Assembly: GCA_029237695.1 (NCBI GenBank)
Contig: CM055266.1
Location: 12,851,805-12,915,804, forward strand
Length of the DNA: 64,000 nt
Direction of reading: 5' to 3'
DNA from: Conchocele bisecta
Taxonomy: Eukaryota; Mollusca; Bivalvia; Lucinida; Thyasiridae
Part shown: in pieces, positions 53,466 to 63,500 of the stretch
How positions within the stretch are numbered: position 1 is the first letter of the stretch
How the letters are laid out: every line of letters starts with the position of its first letter
The notes under the pieces: generated by a model
The model's database searches: none
What the model saw: the letters and a program-made list of their open reading frames with translations, nothing else
What the model was told of the DNA's origin: nothing
Made by a program: the position numbers and the translations under genes

Positions 53466-54129
53466 TACGTAATCAAGTTTCTTGGAATCTACCATGTAAA
53501 AATACATAATTTCTTCCATTAATTGTGCAAAACTGTAGAACATAAAAATTTACATGGGAATTAGCCCATATGCTGTCAAACTCAAAGCAGGTTTTAGCAC
53601 AGAAATTGATAAAATATTCAAAAGCAGCAGACTGCATTTTTTTTCCTGCAGCAGCATAAGGAATTTATGATTTCCGATAGAAGTTTAAAACCAATAGGTA
53701 CATTTTGGACTTGATTTATTTATCAAATTGCGTGCTAAATGTATGGGTACGTTTTGATCCACACCATTTGGGGGCGTCTTGGCTTGGGTACGTTTTGACG
53801 CGGCGGTGTTTACATCAACGCAACACGTTGTCACACCTCACGCTATACATGTATGTATGCGCGCATGAAGCAGGCAAATAGCGAAGAATTAAGTTAAAAC
53901 ATACCGTGAAATGTGATTGTGATGTAGTCCTCATCCGTAAAGTGATCCCGACATACGTAGCAGTATTTGCTTGGAGGAGACCATTTCTCGAACTTGCTTG
54001 TTCCGGGTCCATTTTTGCCACGCCTGATTGCCTGAATCCACTTTTCCCGGCGTAATTCGTTAGCTGGTAGAATATGACTACCATTGTTGCGACATTCGGG
54101 TACAACACAGTTTGTTTCCGCCATTTTAT

Positions 54130-55187
54130 TAATTAAAAGTTTTGACAGATGTTCGCTTGATCGATTCTATTGTTACAGAGTGGCCTGCGGTTCTCTTACC
54201 AGGCGAATTGCAATTCCTGGAGCGCAGGATTGCAATTCGCGTTCCCATTAATTGCAATTGGACCGTAATCGGACTGCAATCATGTGACTGCGGTCCAAAG
54301 AGTTGGTTGTGGAATTGCAATACTTATATCGCAGTTAGCGCTGCGCTCCGCTTTTAATTGCAGTTTACTTTAAACTGCGAAAGAATGACCGCTTTACGCT
54401 GCGCTCTGCGGTCAAACCAGCGGACCGTTCTGCTTGACCAATGCGGCAATAAAATCGAAATAGTTTACAAACGTATCCGTGTTCCAATCCAAAATGTTAT
54501 CCCATCTATTTCATTCAAAGTGGCTAGAAAGTCAGCGGTATTGGTGATCTGTTTTTTTGGTGTGCAAATATAAAGCGGCGGGTTATTGCGAGATAAACAG
54601 TGAAACATTGACCTTGACAATTTCTTGGACAAAACAAAATGTCGTCACTGCTGTTCCGAATATCAAGAACACATTAATAGACACCACCATACTCACAATA
54701 TATTTATTTTCATATAAAATCAAATCATAAAATTATAATGTGTGTTCTACGGTATAATATTGCCAAACTAAGCATCAATTTTGCGTTTTGTTTACTTTTT
54801 CGTCGGTATTAAATTACGTTTTTTCCTATTCTGTTAACATTATTTCGACGCGATCCTATAGTCGACATGACAATTTCTGAGATCAACACAACTTTTCATA
54901 ATGTCTTTCAATTTCAAGCTGCAAGGAGACTGTGAATTGCTATTAAACCATAATAACATGGTGAACATATTGATAATAATTTTAAAAGAAAAGCATATTT
55001 TAATTTTCGAAAACCTGATCAAAACAAAATATTAAAAATTTATTTTGGAATTAGATTTATATTACTGCAAACGTTCTGTTCTGTTCTGGCTGTTGATTTC
55101 TATTTGCCCGAATCAAATTTTGTGAAGATAATATTTATTCCGGTGATAGCCATTTCTTTAGATAAAACGGTTTACTTGTGTCACAGA
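54130..55187. other. 5' flank of the transposase gene; short palindromes
   Basis: AATTGCAATTCCTGGAGCGC...GATTGCAATT at 54205-54237 and GGACTGCAATC...GATTGCAATT-type words at 54240-54320 form several inverted pairs. I looked here and at 47950-48020 for matching terminal repeats of the ISL2EU-type element and did not find them. 54360-55187 shows nothing recognisable. Confidence 0.35.
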
Positions 55188-55228
55188 GTGAGAAAGATAA
55201 ATAACGGCCCGGAATCGAACCAGGGACC
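55188..55228 (-). repeat. tRNA-like T arm at the gap edge
   Basis: On minus, GGTCCCTGGTTCGATTCCGG is a good T arm/B box, followed by TTTATCTTTCTCACTCTGTG. The rest of the tRNA-like head lies in the gap. Probably a tRNA-derived SINE. Confidence 0.5.
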
Positions 55229-55728
55229 NNNNNNNNNNNNNNNNNNNNNNNNNNNNNNNNNNNNNNNNNNNNNNNNNNNNNNNNNNNNNNNNNNNNNNNN
55301 NNNNNNNNNNNNNNNNNNNNNNNNNNNNNNNNNNNNNNNNNNNNNNNNNNNNNNNNNNNNNNNNNNNNNNNNNNNNNNNNNNNNNNNNNNNNNNNNNNNN
55401 NNNNNNNNNNNNNNNNNNNNNNNNNNNNNNNNNNNNNNNNNNNNNNNNNNNNNNNNNNNNNNNNNNNNNNNNNNNNNNNNNNNNNNNNNNNNNNNNNNNN
55501 NNNNNNNNNNNNNNNNNNNNNNNNNNNNNNNNNNNNNNNNNNNNNNNNNNNNNNNNNNNNNNNNNNNNNNNNNNNNNNNNNNNNNNNNNNNNNNNNNNNN
55601 NNNNNNNNNNNNNNNNNNNNNNNNNNNNNNNNNNNNNNNNNNNNNNNNNNNNNNNNNNNNNNNNNNNNNNNNNNNNNNNNNNNNNNNNNNNNNNNNNNNN
55701 NNNNNNNNNNNNNNNNNNNNNNNNNNNN
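55229..55728. other. Assembly gap (500 N)
   Basis: Exactly 500 unknown bases, a fixed-size scaffold gap. It removes the left end of the Tigger-like element that follows. Confidence 1.
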
Positions 55729-55744
55729 GAGGTCGTGTCCGACC

Positions 55745-57221
55745 AAAGCTAGAAGTTGTTCAAATCAGTATCTCGATGATATCCCCTATCTCGATGATTT
55801 ACTACAGTCCCGAATTATATCCCAATTTGTTTAATATAAATTTCCTCGGCTATCTCGACCTTGCCCTATCTCGTATATGTTCTCTATCTCAACTAATCCT
55901 TCTTTTTTTTTACGAGTGCTTTTATTATCTTATATTTAAGAGTAGGAATTGGCTCGAGGACCTTCCAAACCCGGGCATTTGAACCCAAAAATGGCAGGTC
56001 AATGACCGTTGGCCGTTTGTTTCCGAATTTACTAATATCTGCAATACAGTCGAAATATGTGCATTAAATGAAGGAGGCTAATGAGGCGGTTAATTTAACC
56101 TAGCTAGTTCATTCTCCTATCGCACGAAGCCGGTATGTAAGACCGTGAAAAAGGCTGAGTGTGAGTGCATGTGTATATGGAGACTCAGCCGTAACAGTGT
56201 TATCCTATATATTGATGATATTTGACGATTGGTCAGGGCATAACATATCAGGCCGGGAATGATCGATATTTGGTTATGCAAAGTATGATGTAATATGTTT
56301 TTCGGGCCCAGCTACTGTCGTTTCGCGGCTTATCGTTATATACGATTTGCAATTATTCGAGTTCAGGTGTGGCGTTTATCTGTTACTATTTGGTTATATG
56401 ACAATGTGTTTCACATATTCTGAAGACGAAAGAAAAAGAGAAGATAATACACGGCGGTATAGCAATTGCCCATATATTAGTGAGTGGCCCGCCCATACCA
56501 TACCGCCGGTCATGGTCCAACATGTTAAATTTGATTTCAGACGATGCATATTACAGTCAATAATGTTTAATAAGAGTAATGCGGGCGGCCAATTCCGGTC
56601 TATTCTGCATTACTCCGTGAGATGAATGGTGGGGAAACCGGAGTACCCGGGGAAAACCACCTCCTCCGGCAAGTAATGACAACTTCACATACGTCGGTGT
56701 AGAGGTGAAGAGCTGTGATCGAACAGCTACCGGGGACCAATGCAACTAATCATTCTGTCCCCTCCGTATATAAATACGTTAAAAATCTCTTCGCTATCTC
56801 GATCACATAAACGCTTGAATAAAAAGCTTAAGTGCCTGGCTGCCAATATCGATTTGGTTGACACTAATTTTCCAAACAAATTATGAAACAAAACAAAATA
56901 AATTCACACCTACCTCAGGTTGTTTGCTTAATTAGTCTACCTAGATTATATTTGATTGTTTGTCAGACGATTCAATTAAGCATATCAAGCTGGTCATTTA
57001 CGCAAGACACTGAGAGTCATTACGCCGCCTTGTAATGTTGATTATCTTACTACCTTTGGTCATTAGTTAATTTGTGAGATTACTCGTGGTGTAATGGGTA
57101 AAATGATTTCATATTTTTCGCGAAAATATTCGACCAGGTCACTTCATCGCTATCTCGAACCTAGTCCTATCTCGACTGTATGGCCGAGTCCCTTCGACTT
57201 CGAGATACTGGTGCTCGACTG
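55745..57221 (+). mobile_element. Tigger/pogo-like element, second copy with an internal insertion
   Basis: 55767-55905 aligns with 62-200 (TATCTCGATGATATCCCC etc.), and 56775-57085 aligns with 210-490. Between them about 870 bp (55906-56775) have been inserted. The right terminus TACTGGTGCTCGACTG ends at 57221 next to TA and is the inverse of the start at 35. Also on the right side: TATCTCGAACCTAGTCC and TATCTCGACTG. No transposase. Confidence 0.65.
55906..56775. other. Insertion within the Tigger-like copy
   Basis: No protein recognised. It contains CTTTTTCACGGTC-type text, a GGAGACTCAGCCGT/AGGCTGAGTGTGAGTG hairpin (56150-56190) and GGGGAAACCGGAGTACCCGG (56632-56651), a word common in bivalve repeats. 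Edges are estimated from where the homology to 35-490 breaks. Confidence 0.4.
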
Positions 57222-57334
57222 TATAGTTATACCGATGAAAGCCAAAACACGCAGAATGCCTGTGACCAGAACATCAATACATACACACTACATACAGCCG
57301 AAACACTGCAGGCCTGTATAATCGTATTGGCAAA

Positions 57335-57400
57335 CAGTGTAGATCCAGATGAGCCGGCTCGTGACGAGCCGTCTCATCAGGATCTGCACTTTTTGTATTA
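57335..57400. repeat. GATC-type hairpin (SINE-like)
   Basis: GTGTAGATCCAGATGAGCCG pairs with CGTCTCATCAGGATCTGCAC around GCTCGTGACGAGC. Related hairpins lie at 18195-18260 and 51430-51480. Confidence 0.6.
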
Positions 57401-57980
57401 AGCAATTTTCATATTTTTGAGAACAAAAATACCCCCTTCGACATGACTATCGTATAGCAAAATAGCGAGAAATGAGTTCGCGGGACTTGGAAAATGTTTC
57501 GAGGGATCGCATTTTTCGAGGAGTTGCATTTTGAGCCATCGCATGTAAATTACATTAAACATATAGGGAAAATTATCGGGATGCTATATCGAGCGAGCCC
57601 GTCATTACGAGCCATCGCATTTCGAGCCATCGCGATTTCACTCTAGATACTCTCGGGTCTGATTTCCAAGGAATTTAAGAAAAAAAATCCAGCTTGAAAT
57701 GCAGTTCATATTGTTTCCAAGTAGACACAAGGCTTTTATTACTGGAAATTATTTGGATAGAATCAGCGACAATATCAGTCATTTTCTGTGTCAAAACTGG
57801 CGGTTATCATCTATTAAAGCATGAGCGTCTAATAGTATTGTTACATGTACATACAATTACAGCCTAGCAGATATAGAAGCAATACACATCAAGCAAACTT
57901 CATGCAAATAGCACCAGCAAAAGATGAAATACACCAGCTGACAAAAAGTACCTTGAAATAATTGCGAGCACAGGAGAGAC
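57401..57980. other. No gene; GAGCCATCGCAT words
   Basis: GAGCCATCGCAT / GAGCCATCGC recurs about four times between 57530 and 57645 with related GAGGGATCGCATTTTTCGAG text. Otherwise nothing recognised. Confidence 0.4.
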
Positions 57981-58292
57981 TGGGGCTGTTTCACTAAACT
58001 TTGTATGACTAAAATGTTTGTAAGTGCAAAATTATGAGAGTCTGTAAATTTCACATTAATAAAAGTGAAAGTGAAAGGGTTTAACGTCTCACCAACAGCT
58101 ACGGTCATATAGAGACGCGACACATTAATAATGTTTTCTTGTAAACAATTATTGGAATTACATTTATTGATCATAGGCTGCATATGCAGCCTATGCTCAA
58201 TAAATGTAAATCCATTAATTGAAATTTCCAGACAATCCTAAATTTGCACTTACGAACATTTTAGACGTACGAAGTTTAGTGAAACGGGCCCT
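57981..58292. mobile_element. MITE (TIR CCGTTTCACTAAAC), copy with a nested insertion
   Basis: Both TIRs and the GCATAGGCTGCA palindrome match 52949-53191. It is longer because of the inserted retroposon at 58052-58123. Confidence 0.8.
58055..58123 (-). mobile_element. 5'-truncated SINE-like retroposon with ~10-bp target duplication
   Basis: CACATTAATA occurs on both sides. The insert read on minus is CGTAGCTGTTGGTGAGACG, TTAAACCC, then a TTTCACTTTCACTTT tail. This is the 3' end of the SINE-like repeat described at 6575-6957. Confidence 0.7.
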
Positions 58293-58384
58293 GGTGATTG
58301 ATCAGCTGTCCATTATGCAGTGAGATCAGGGCCTGTACTGTTCACCATATACACTGGTGATGCACTCTGTGCTGGCGTAAAACG

Positions 58385-58690
58385 TTGTGGTTGTTGGTGT
58401 TTAATGGCCTATCAACAGCTAAGGTCATTTAAGGTCGGGCCAACGGGTTCAAATCCCATATTTTACCTGCTGCATTGGGGGGGGGGGGGGGGGTGGGGGA
58501 GGTGGGGAGGGGGGGGGGGGGGGGCGTGGGAATCCAAAAATCAAAGCAGTATATTTACATCGAAATAAATATATATTCAGCCCTGAAATTAGAATAACCT
58601 GACCTGGTGCCAGGTCCATACCACACCAATGTAACTTAAAAGTAAAAGGGGTATAACAAGATTCAATTTTCACATACAAGAAAGCCAAAG
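58385..58690 (-). repeat. SINE-like retroposon, copy 3, with G-rich tract
   Basis: Inverse of 22065-22395: TTAATGGCCTATCAACAGCTAAGG, GGGTTCAAATCCC (B-box match either way), ATATATTCAGCCC, and AGGTCCATACCACACC. A run of about 46 bases that are nearly all G (58479-58524) lies inside it and could form a G-quadruplex. Confidence 0.65.
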
Positions 58691-58711
58691 AAGTACATGA
58701 TGGCCAAACCA

Positions 58712-59012
58712 GTAGCCGATTTCATCAACATTGCAAAGTATACTTTTCTAGCAAAGTATACTTTGAGGGAGTAATCATTTATTTTTCCCGAAATGCATTA
58801 TCATAGAACAAACGACTGCATATATTTGATGTTTAAAAGTATGCAGACTTATTATACTGAATTATTACATTATCACAGCCAAAATGGCTGTGATAATGTA
58901 ATAAATTCAGTATAATATTAAAATAATAAATTTATCCTAAAATTGAAAATTTCTCCCTCAAAGCATACTTTGCTAGAAAAGTATACTTTGCAATGTTGGT
59001 GAAATAGGCTAC
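58712..59012. mobile_element. MITE (TIR GTAGCC.ATTTCATCAACAT), copy C
   Basis: TIRs AGTAGCCGATTTCATCAACA and TGTTGGTGAAATAGGCTAC; inner AAAGTATACTTTG words; central palindrome TTACATTATCACAGCCAAAA / TGGCTGTGATAATGTAA. Same family as 22879 and 23688. Confidence 0.85.
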
Positions 59013-59224
59013 AGGTTTCTAGTGTTTCACGTCAAAATAGGTACTGGAATTCTGACATTCTCATTCAGGAGATACTGCATAAAACACATTTTAGTCTAGT
59101 AACCAGCGCAAGGTTTTTGCCCCGGTTACTAAATGAAAAATAATTATTTTTTTAATAGCTTTAGGTACAGCTGAGTGGCCTCTCGTCAGGAAACCGGTGC
59201 ATTTTTTGGCGTGAACCATTTTAC

Positions 59225-59455
59225 ACTACTGTCTGTTCCACGTCCTGCTGCCGACAAACATTTGGCAATTAAACACATTAAATCTTAAATATATATAAAT
59301 GTATGTAGTTTTTCATAAATAGCAAAAAAGTCACCCTCCCCAAAAAAAATTATTTGAAGAAATTCCATAAATATTTTTTAGATTTAATGTGTGTAATAGC
59401 CAAAAGTTTGTTGGCAGAAAAACGTGGAACAGACAGTAGTGCAGAGTGCAGCACC
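59225..59455 (+). mobile_element. ~1-kb dispersed element, central fragment (copy 3)
   Basis: ACTGTCTGTTCCACGTCCTG...ACACATTAAATCTTA then AAAAAAGTCACCCTCCCC, and the inverse AGATTTAATGTGTGTAATAG...GTGGAACAGACAGT. Only the internal hairpin region of the 16306-17265 element is present. Confidence 0.65.
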
Positions 59456-59589
59456 AGTGACACAAATGGAAGCAAAACTTGGCACCTGGCAATGCTAGCA
59501 ATTTACACATTAAATAATGTTTGCACACATGTATCAAAAGGTTAAAGTAATGGGCCATGGTATATAAATACATTAAATATACCAAAAAG

Positions 59590-59795
59590 CATAAATAAGT
59601 GAGAAAAAAGTAGGCTAAAAAATGTCTTTACTCCCCCCTACAAGAGGGAGTAAAGAATTTTTTTTAGCTTATTTTTTTTCTCACTTATTGATATTTTCCA
59701 ATGGAAATGATTCTAAAGTGCTGTGAAACCATGTTTTTATTGAGAAACAAGACAAAATATGAAACAACAGCAGATGACAATTTTCGGTTCCCGCA
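59590..59795. mobile_element. Palindrome followed by a fragment of the 24975-type MITE
   Basis: AATAAGTGAGAAAAAAGTAG ... TCTTTACTCCCCCCTAC is mirrored by GAGGGAGTAAAGA ... TTTTTTCTCACTTATT (59593-59687). Then 59690-59795 matches the inner half of the 24975-25380 MITE (GGAAATGATTCTAAAGTGCT, AACCATGTTTTTATTGAG). Confidence 0.6.
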
Positions 59796-59799
59796 TTCT

Positions 59800-60030
59800 A
59801 AGGATTAAATAAAATATACATGTAAACAGATACAATTATATATAAGCAAAAATATAACTTGCTTTCTTGAATTATATGTACAATAAATATGACCTACTAC
59901 AGACAAGGTGATCGGCGGAGAGTTTTGCGAACAGAGTAGACCCAGATAAGATTGCAACAAGAGTTATCAGAAGACAACGAAGCTCGCCTGTTGGCAGCCT
60001 TCACTCAAACTTGGCACAGTTGCATAAAAA
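59800..60030. other. Lead-in to the third minisatellite array
   Basis: 59930-59955 contains GCGAACAGAGTAGACCCAGAT, a scrap of the GATC-hairpin SINE. No gene. Confidence 0.35.
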
Positions 60031-60129
60031 AACATGAATATTATATAACTTGACCTTGGGTTCAGGGGCGTGCGGTGGACCTTGACATTGGGGTCAGTGG
60101 TGCAATGTGGGTCGTGGGTTTGCTCTAGC

Positions 60130-62597
60130 ATAATATAGCATATTAAGATGAATGCATGTATGAAATATCAATGCGCTCCCTGAAAACAGAAGTAAAACAA
60201 AATTTAACCCAACGTTAAGTTTATGAACGCACTAAGTTGGTGATTTTCTACAGCATGATAGCTATTCACATGAGAAATGCATGTATGAATGTGCCAAGTT
60301 TGTGTTCTTCACCTTGGGGAAAGAGGTGGGGGTGGGGTGGGTCATGGATTTGCTGTAGCACAATAGAGGATCATCACATGAATGCATGTATGAAATATCA
60401 AAGCGTTCCCTGTAAAGAAACAGAAGTTACACAACATTTACCCCAACGTTAAGTTTATGAACATGCTAAGTTTGTGACCTTGACCTTGGGGTGAGGGTTG
60501 GGTCGTGGGTTGTGGATTTGCTACAGCATGATAGAGGGTAATCTGAGGAATGCATGTATGAAATATCAAGGCATTCCATGAAAGGAAACCGATGTTATAA
60601 GACATTTACCCCAACGTTAAATTTATGAATGTGCTAAGTTTGTGACCTTGATCCTGGGGTAAAGGGTGGGCGGTGGGTCATGGATTTGCTATAGCACGAT
60701 AGAGTATCATCAGATGAATGCATGTATGAAATATCAAGGCGTTCCAAGAAAGGAAACAGATGTTATAAGACATTTACCCCAACGTTAAGTTTATGAATGT
60801 GCTACGTTTGTGATCTTGACCTTGGGGAAAGGGGTGGGGGTGGGGTCTATGGATTTTCTATAGCACGATAGAGTATCATCAGATGAATGCATGTATGAAA
60901 TATCAAGGCGTTCACTGTAAAGAAACAGAAGTTATAAAAAGACATTTACTCCAACGTTAAGTTTATGATGTTGATCTTGGGGAAAGGGGTGGGGGGGGGG
61001 TCATGGATTTGCTGTAGCACAATAGAGGATCATCAGATGAATGCATGTATGAAATATGAAAGCGTTCCCTGTAACGAAACAGAAGCTACACAACATTTAC
61101 CCCAACGTTAAGTTTATGAACATGCTAAGTTTGTGACCTTGACCTAGGGGTAAGGGTTGGGTGGTGAGTTGTGGATTTGCTACAGCATGATAGAGGGTCA
61201 TCTGAGGAATGCATGTATGAAATATCAAGGGCGTTCCATGAAAGGAAACCGATGTTATAAGACATTTACCCCAAAGTTAAGTTTATGAATGTACTAAGTT
61301 TGTGACCTTCACCTCGGTAAGGGGTGGGCGGTGGGTCATGGATTTGTGATAGCACGATAGGGTATCATCAGATGAATGCATGTATGAAATATCAAGGCGT
61401 TCCAAGAAAGGAAACAGATGTTACAAGACATTTACCCCAACGTTAAGTTTATGAATGTGCTAAGTTTGTTACCTTGACCTTGGGATAAGGGGTGGGTCAT
61501 GGATTTGCTATAGCACAATAGAGTATCATCAGATGAATGCATATATTAAATATCAAGGCGTTCCATGAAAGGAAACAGATGTTATATAAGACATTTACCC
61601 CAACGTTAAGTTTAAGAATGTGCTAAGTTTGTGACATTGACCTTGGGGAAAGGTGTGGGAGGTGGGTCATGGATTAGCTATAGTAAGATAAAGTATCATC
61701 AGATGAATGCATGTATGAAATAGAAGTTACACAACATTTACCCCAACGTTAAGTTTATGAATGTAGGCTAGGTGATCCTTGATTGACCTTGGGGTAATGG
61801 GTTGGGTAGTGAGTCGTGGATTTGCTACAGCATGATAGAGGGTCATCTGAGGAATGCATGTATGAAATATCAAGGCGTTCCATGAAAGAAAACAGATGTT
61901 TTAAGACATTTACCCCCAACGTTAGGTTTATGAATGTGCTAAGTTTGTGACCTTCACCTTGGCGTAAGGGATGGGCGGTGGGTCATGGATTTGCTATAGC
62001 ACGATAGAGTATCATCAGATGAATCCATGTATGAAATATAAAGGCGTTCCCTGTAAATAAACAGAGGTTACACAACATTTACCCCAACGTTAAGTTTATG
62101 AACATGCTAAGTTTGTGAACTTGACCTTGGGGTAAGGGTTGGGTGGTGGATCGTGGATTTGCTACAGCATGATAGAGGGTCATCAGATCAATGCATGTAT
62201 GAAATATGAAGACATTCCCTGTAAATAAACAGAAGTTACACAACATTTACCCCAACGTTAAGTTTATGAACGTGCTAAGTTTGTGACCTTGACCCTGGGG
62301 TAAGGGTTGGCTGGTGGGTCATGGATTTGATACAGCATGATAGAGGGTCATCTGAGGAATGCATGTATGAAATATCAAGGCGTTCCTTGAAAGGAAACAG
62401 ATGTTATAAGAAAATTACCCCAACGTTAAGTTTATGCATGTCCTGATGTTGTGACCTTGGGGTAAGGGTTGGGTGGTGGGTCATGCATTTGCTACAACAT
62501 GATAGAGGGTCATCTGAGGAATGCATGTATGAAATAATAAGGTGTTCTATGAAAGGAAACAGAAGTTATAAGACATTTACCCCAACGTTAAGTTTGT
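60130..62597. repeat. Minisatellite array C, ~169-bp unit, about 15 copies
   Basis: Unit: GAATGCATGTATGAAATATC, AAGGCGTTCC.TG.AAGGAAAC, ACATTTACCCCAACGTTAAG, TTTATGAA.GTGCTAAGTTTG, TGACCTTGACCTTGGGGTAA, GGTCATGGATTTGCTATAGC. GAATGCATGTATG anchors lie near 60150, 60380, 60549, 60718, 60887, 61041, 61210, 61375, 61706, 61853, 62191, 62360 and 62520, mostly 169 bp apart. Confidence 0.92.
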
Positions 62598-62598
62598 G

Positions 62599-62643
<45 letters not shown>

Positions 62644-62680
62644 AATGCCAACGACGCCGACGCTGACGACGCCGACGACT
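62599..62680. repeat. (GACGCC)n microsatellite
   Basis: GACGCCGACGACGCCGACG units with a short ATGCCAACG interruption; complementary to the run at 39295. Confidence 0.95.
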
Positions 62681-62735
62681 CCGGGGGTATGCCATAAGCT
62701 CTTCTGCATTTCGTGCAGGCGAGCTAAAAAATGGT

Positions 62736-63306
62736 CGCCAAAGGGAGATAAGTTATCGCAGAATTTTCAAAATCAATAGACTTCATCTTGCCGTGATAAA
62801 CATGTATACCGAATTTGGCTACAATCGGTCAAGTATAACTTGACTTATTGATTGGACAAGGATACAGAGGGAGAAAATTAAAAATGGCGCGAAGGGGAGA
62901 TAAGTATACAAAATTTGTTTATGATCGGTAAAGTAGAACTCGAGTTATTGCGTGGATAAGGTTACAGTGTACGAAAATTTAAATGGCTACCAAGGGGATA
63001 TGTCATCGAAAAAAATTCAAAATCAATAGGCTTCTTCGTCTTGCTGTGATGTATACATGTATACCGAATTTGGTTACAATCCGTCAAGTAGAACTCTAGT
63101 TATTGCGTGGACAAGCTGTGCACGCCCGCCCGCCGCCCACCGCCCGCCCGCCCATACAAGGTGAATACATAATACGTACCGTTTTTGTCAAACGGGCGTA
63201 TAAAAATAAAATGTTTAAAAAATGTCATACCCATAAAGGTGTATTCCGAATGTGGACACAGAATAAAAATGGCCATGATTTGATAAAAGCAGGCTTATTT
63301 GATTTC
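62736..63306. other. No gene; two ~150-bp direct copies
   Basis: AAAATCAATAGACTTCATCTTG...ACCGAATTTGGCTACAATCGGTCAAGTA (62768-62835) recurs as AAAATCAATAGGCTTCTTCG...ACCGAATTTGGTTACAATCCGTCAAGTA (63018-63090). Each is followed by GAACT..AGTTATTG.GTGGA. CCGCCCGCCCGCC-rich text lies at 63122-63154. Confidence 0.5.
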
Positions 63307-63500
63307 TGGGGGCCGGTTCACTAAACTTCGTACGACTACTATATTCGTCAGTGCAAAATCAGGATCGTCTGGAAATTTCAATCGATGGATTTACATTTAT
63401 TGAGCATAGGCTACATAAATCTAATAATTTACAAAAAAACATTGTTAATGTGAAATTTACAGACTATCCTAATTTTGCACTTACAAATATTTTAGTTGTA
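63307..63500. mobile_element. MITE (TIR CCGTTTCACTAAAC), right end truncated
   Basis: GGGGGCCGGTTCACTAAACT left TIR and the GAGCATAGGCT centre are present. Homology stops at TTTTAGTTGTACATTA, exactly where the next repeat begins, so that repeat replaced or truncated the right end. Confidence 0.75.

Larger units (their letters stand above)
51530..54124 (-). pseudogene. THAP-DDE transposase of an ISL2EU-type transposon
   Basis: Exon 1 (54124-53905): THAP zinc finger with CVVPEC, KWIQAIRRG and CRDHFTDEDY. It ends at a GTATGT donor. The acceptor (TTGTATATTTTCAG) abuts exon 2 at 52741. Exon 2 holds an acidic linker, then an IS4-like DDE domain: LSRMFGVSELVVINVVITWI, IVDGTECPI (first Asp, about 52030), SQQKTFSTYKNRNTVKVLVG, DSIMADKGF (second Asp, about 51815), and RVHIERIIGLAKT (Glu, about 51665). 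This is the recognisable ISL2EU/DDE_4 layout, and its tail faces the SAP-SWIM-YqaJ gene. Lesions: several frame changes at 52.3-52.7 kb, a TGA at 51925, and a frameshift at an A-run near 51748. The intron contains a MITE and a small palindrome. Confidence 0.8.
60030..62735 (+). mobile_element. Helitron/HINE-like element with minisatellite core, copy 2
   Basis: Array (60030-62597), then (GACGCC)n (62599-62680), then a hairpin AGCTCTTCTGCATTTCGTGC / AGGCGAGCT followed by AAAAA. The order and the hairpin terminus mirror 39248-42060 in the opposite orientation. This is consistent with a Helitron-type 3' end, CTAA. Confidence 0.6.
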
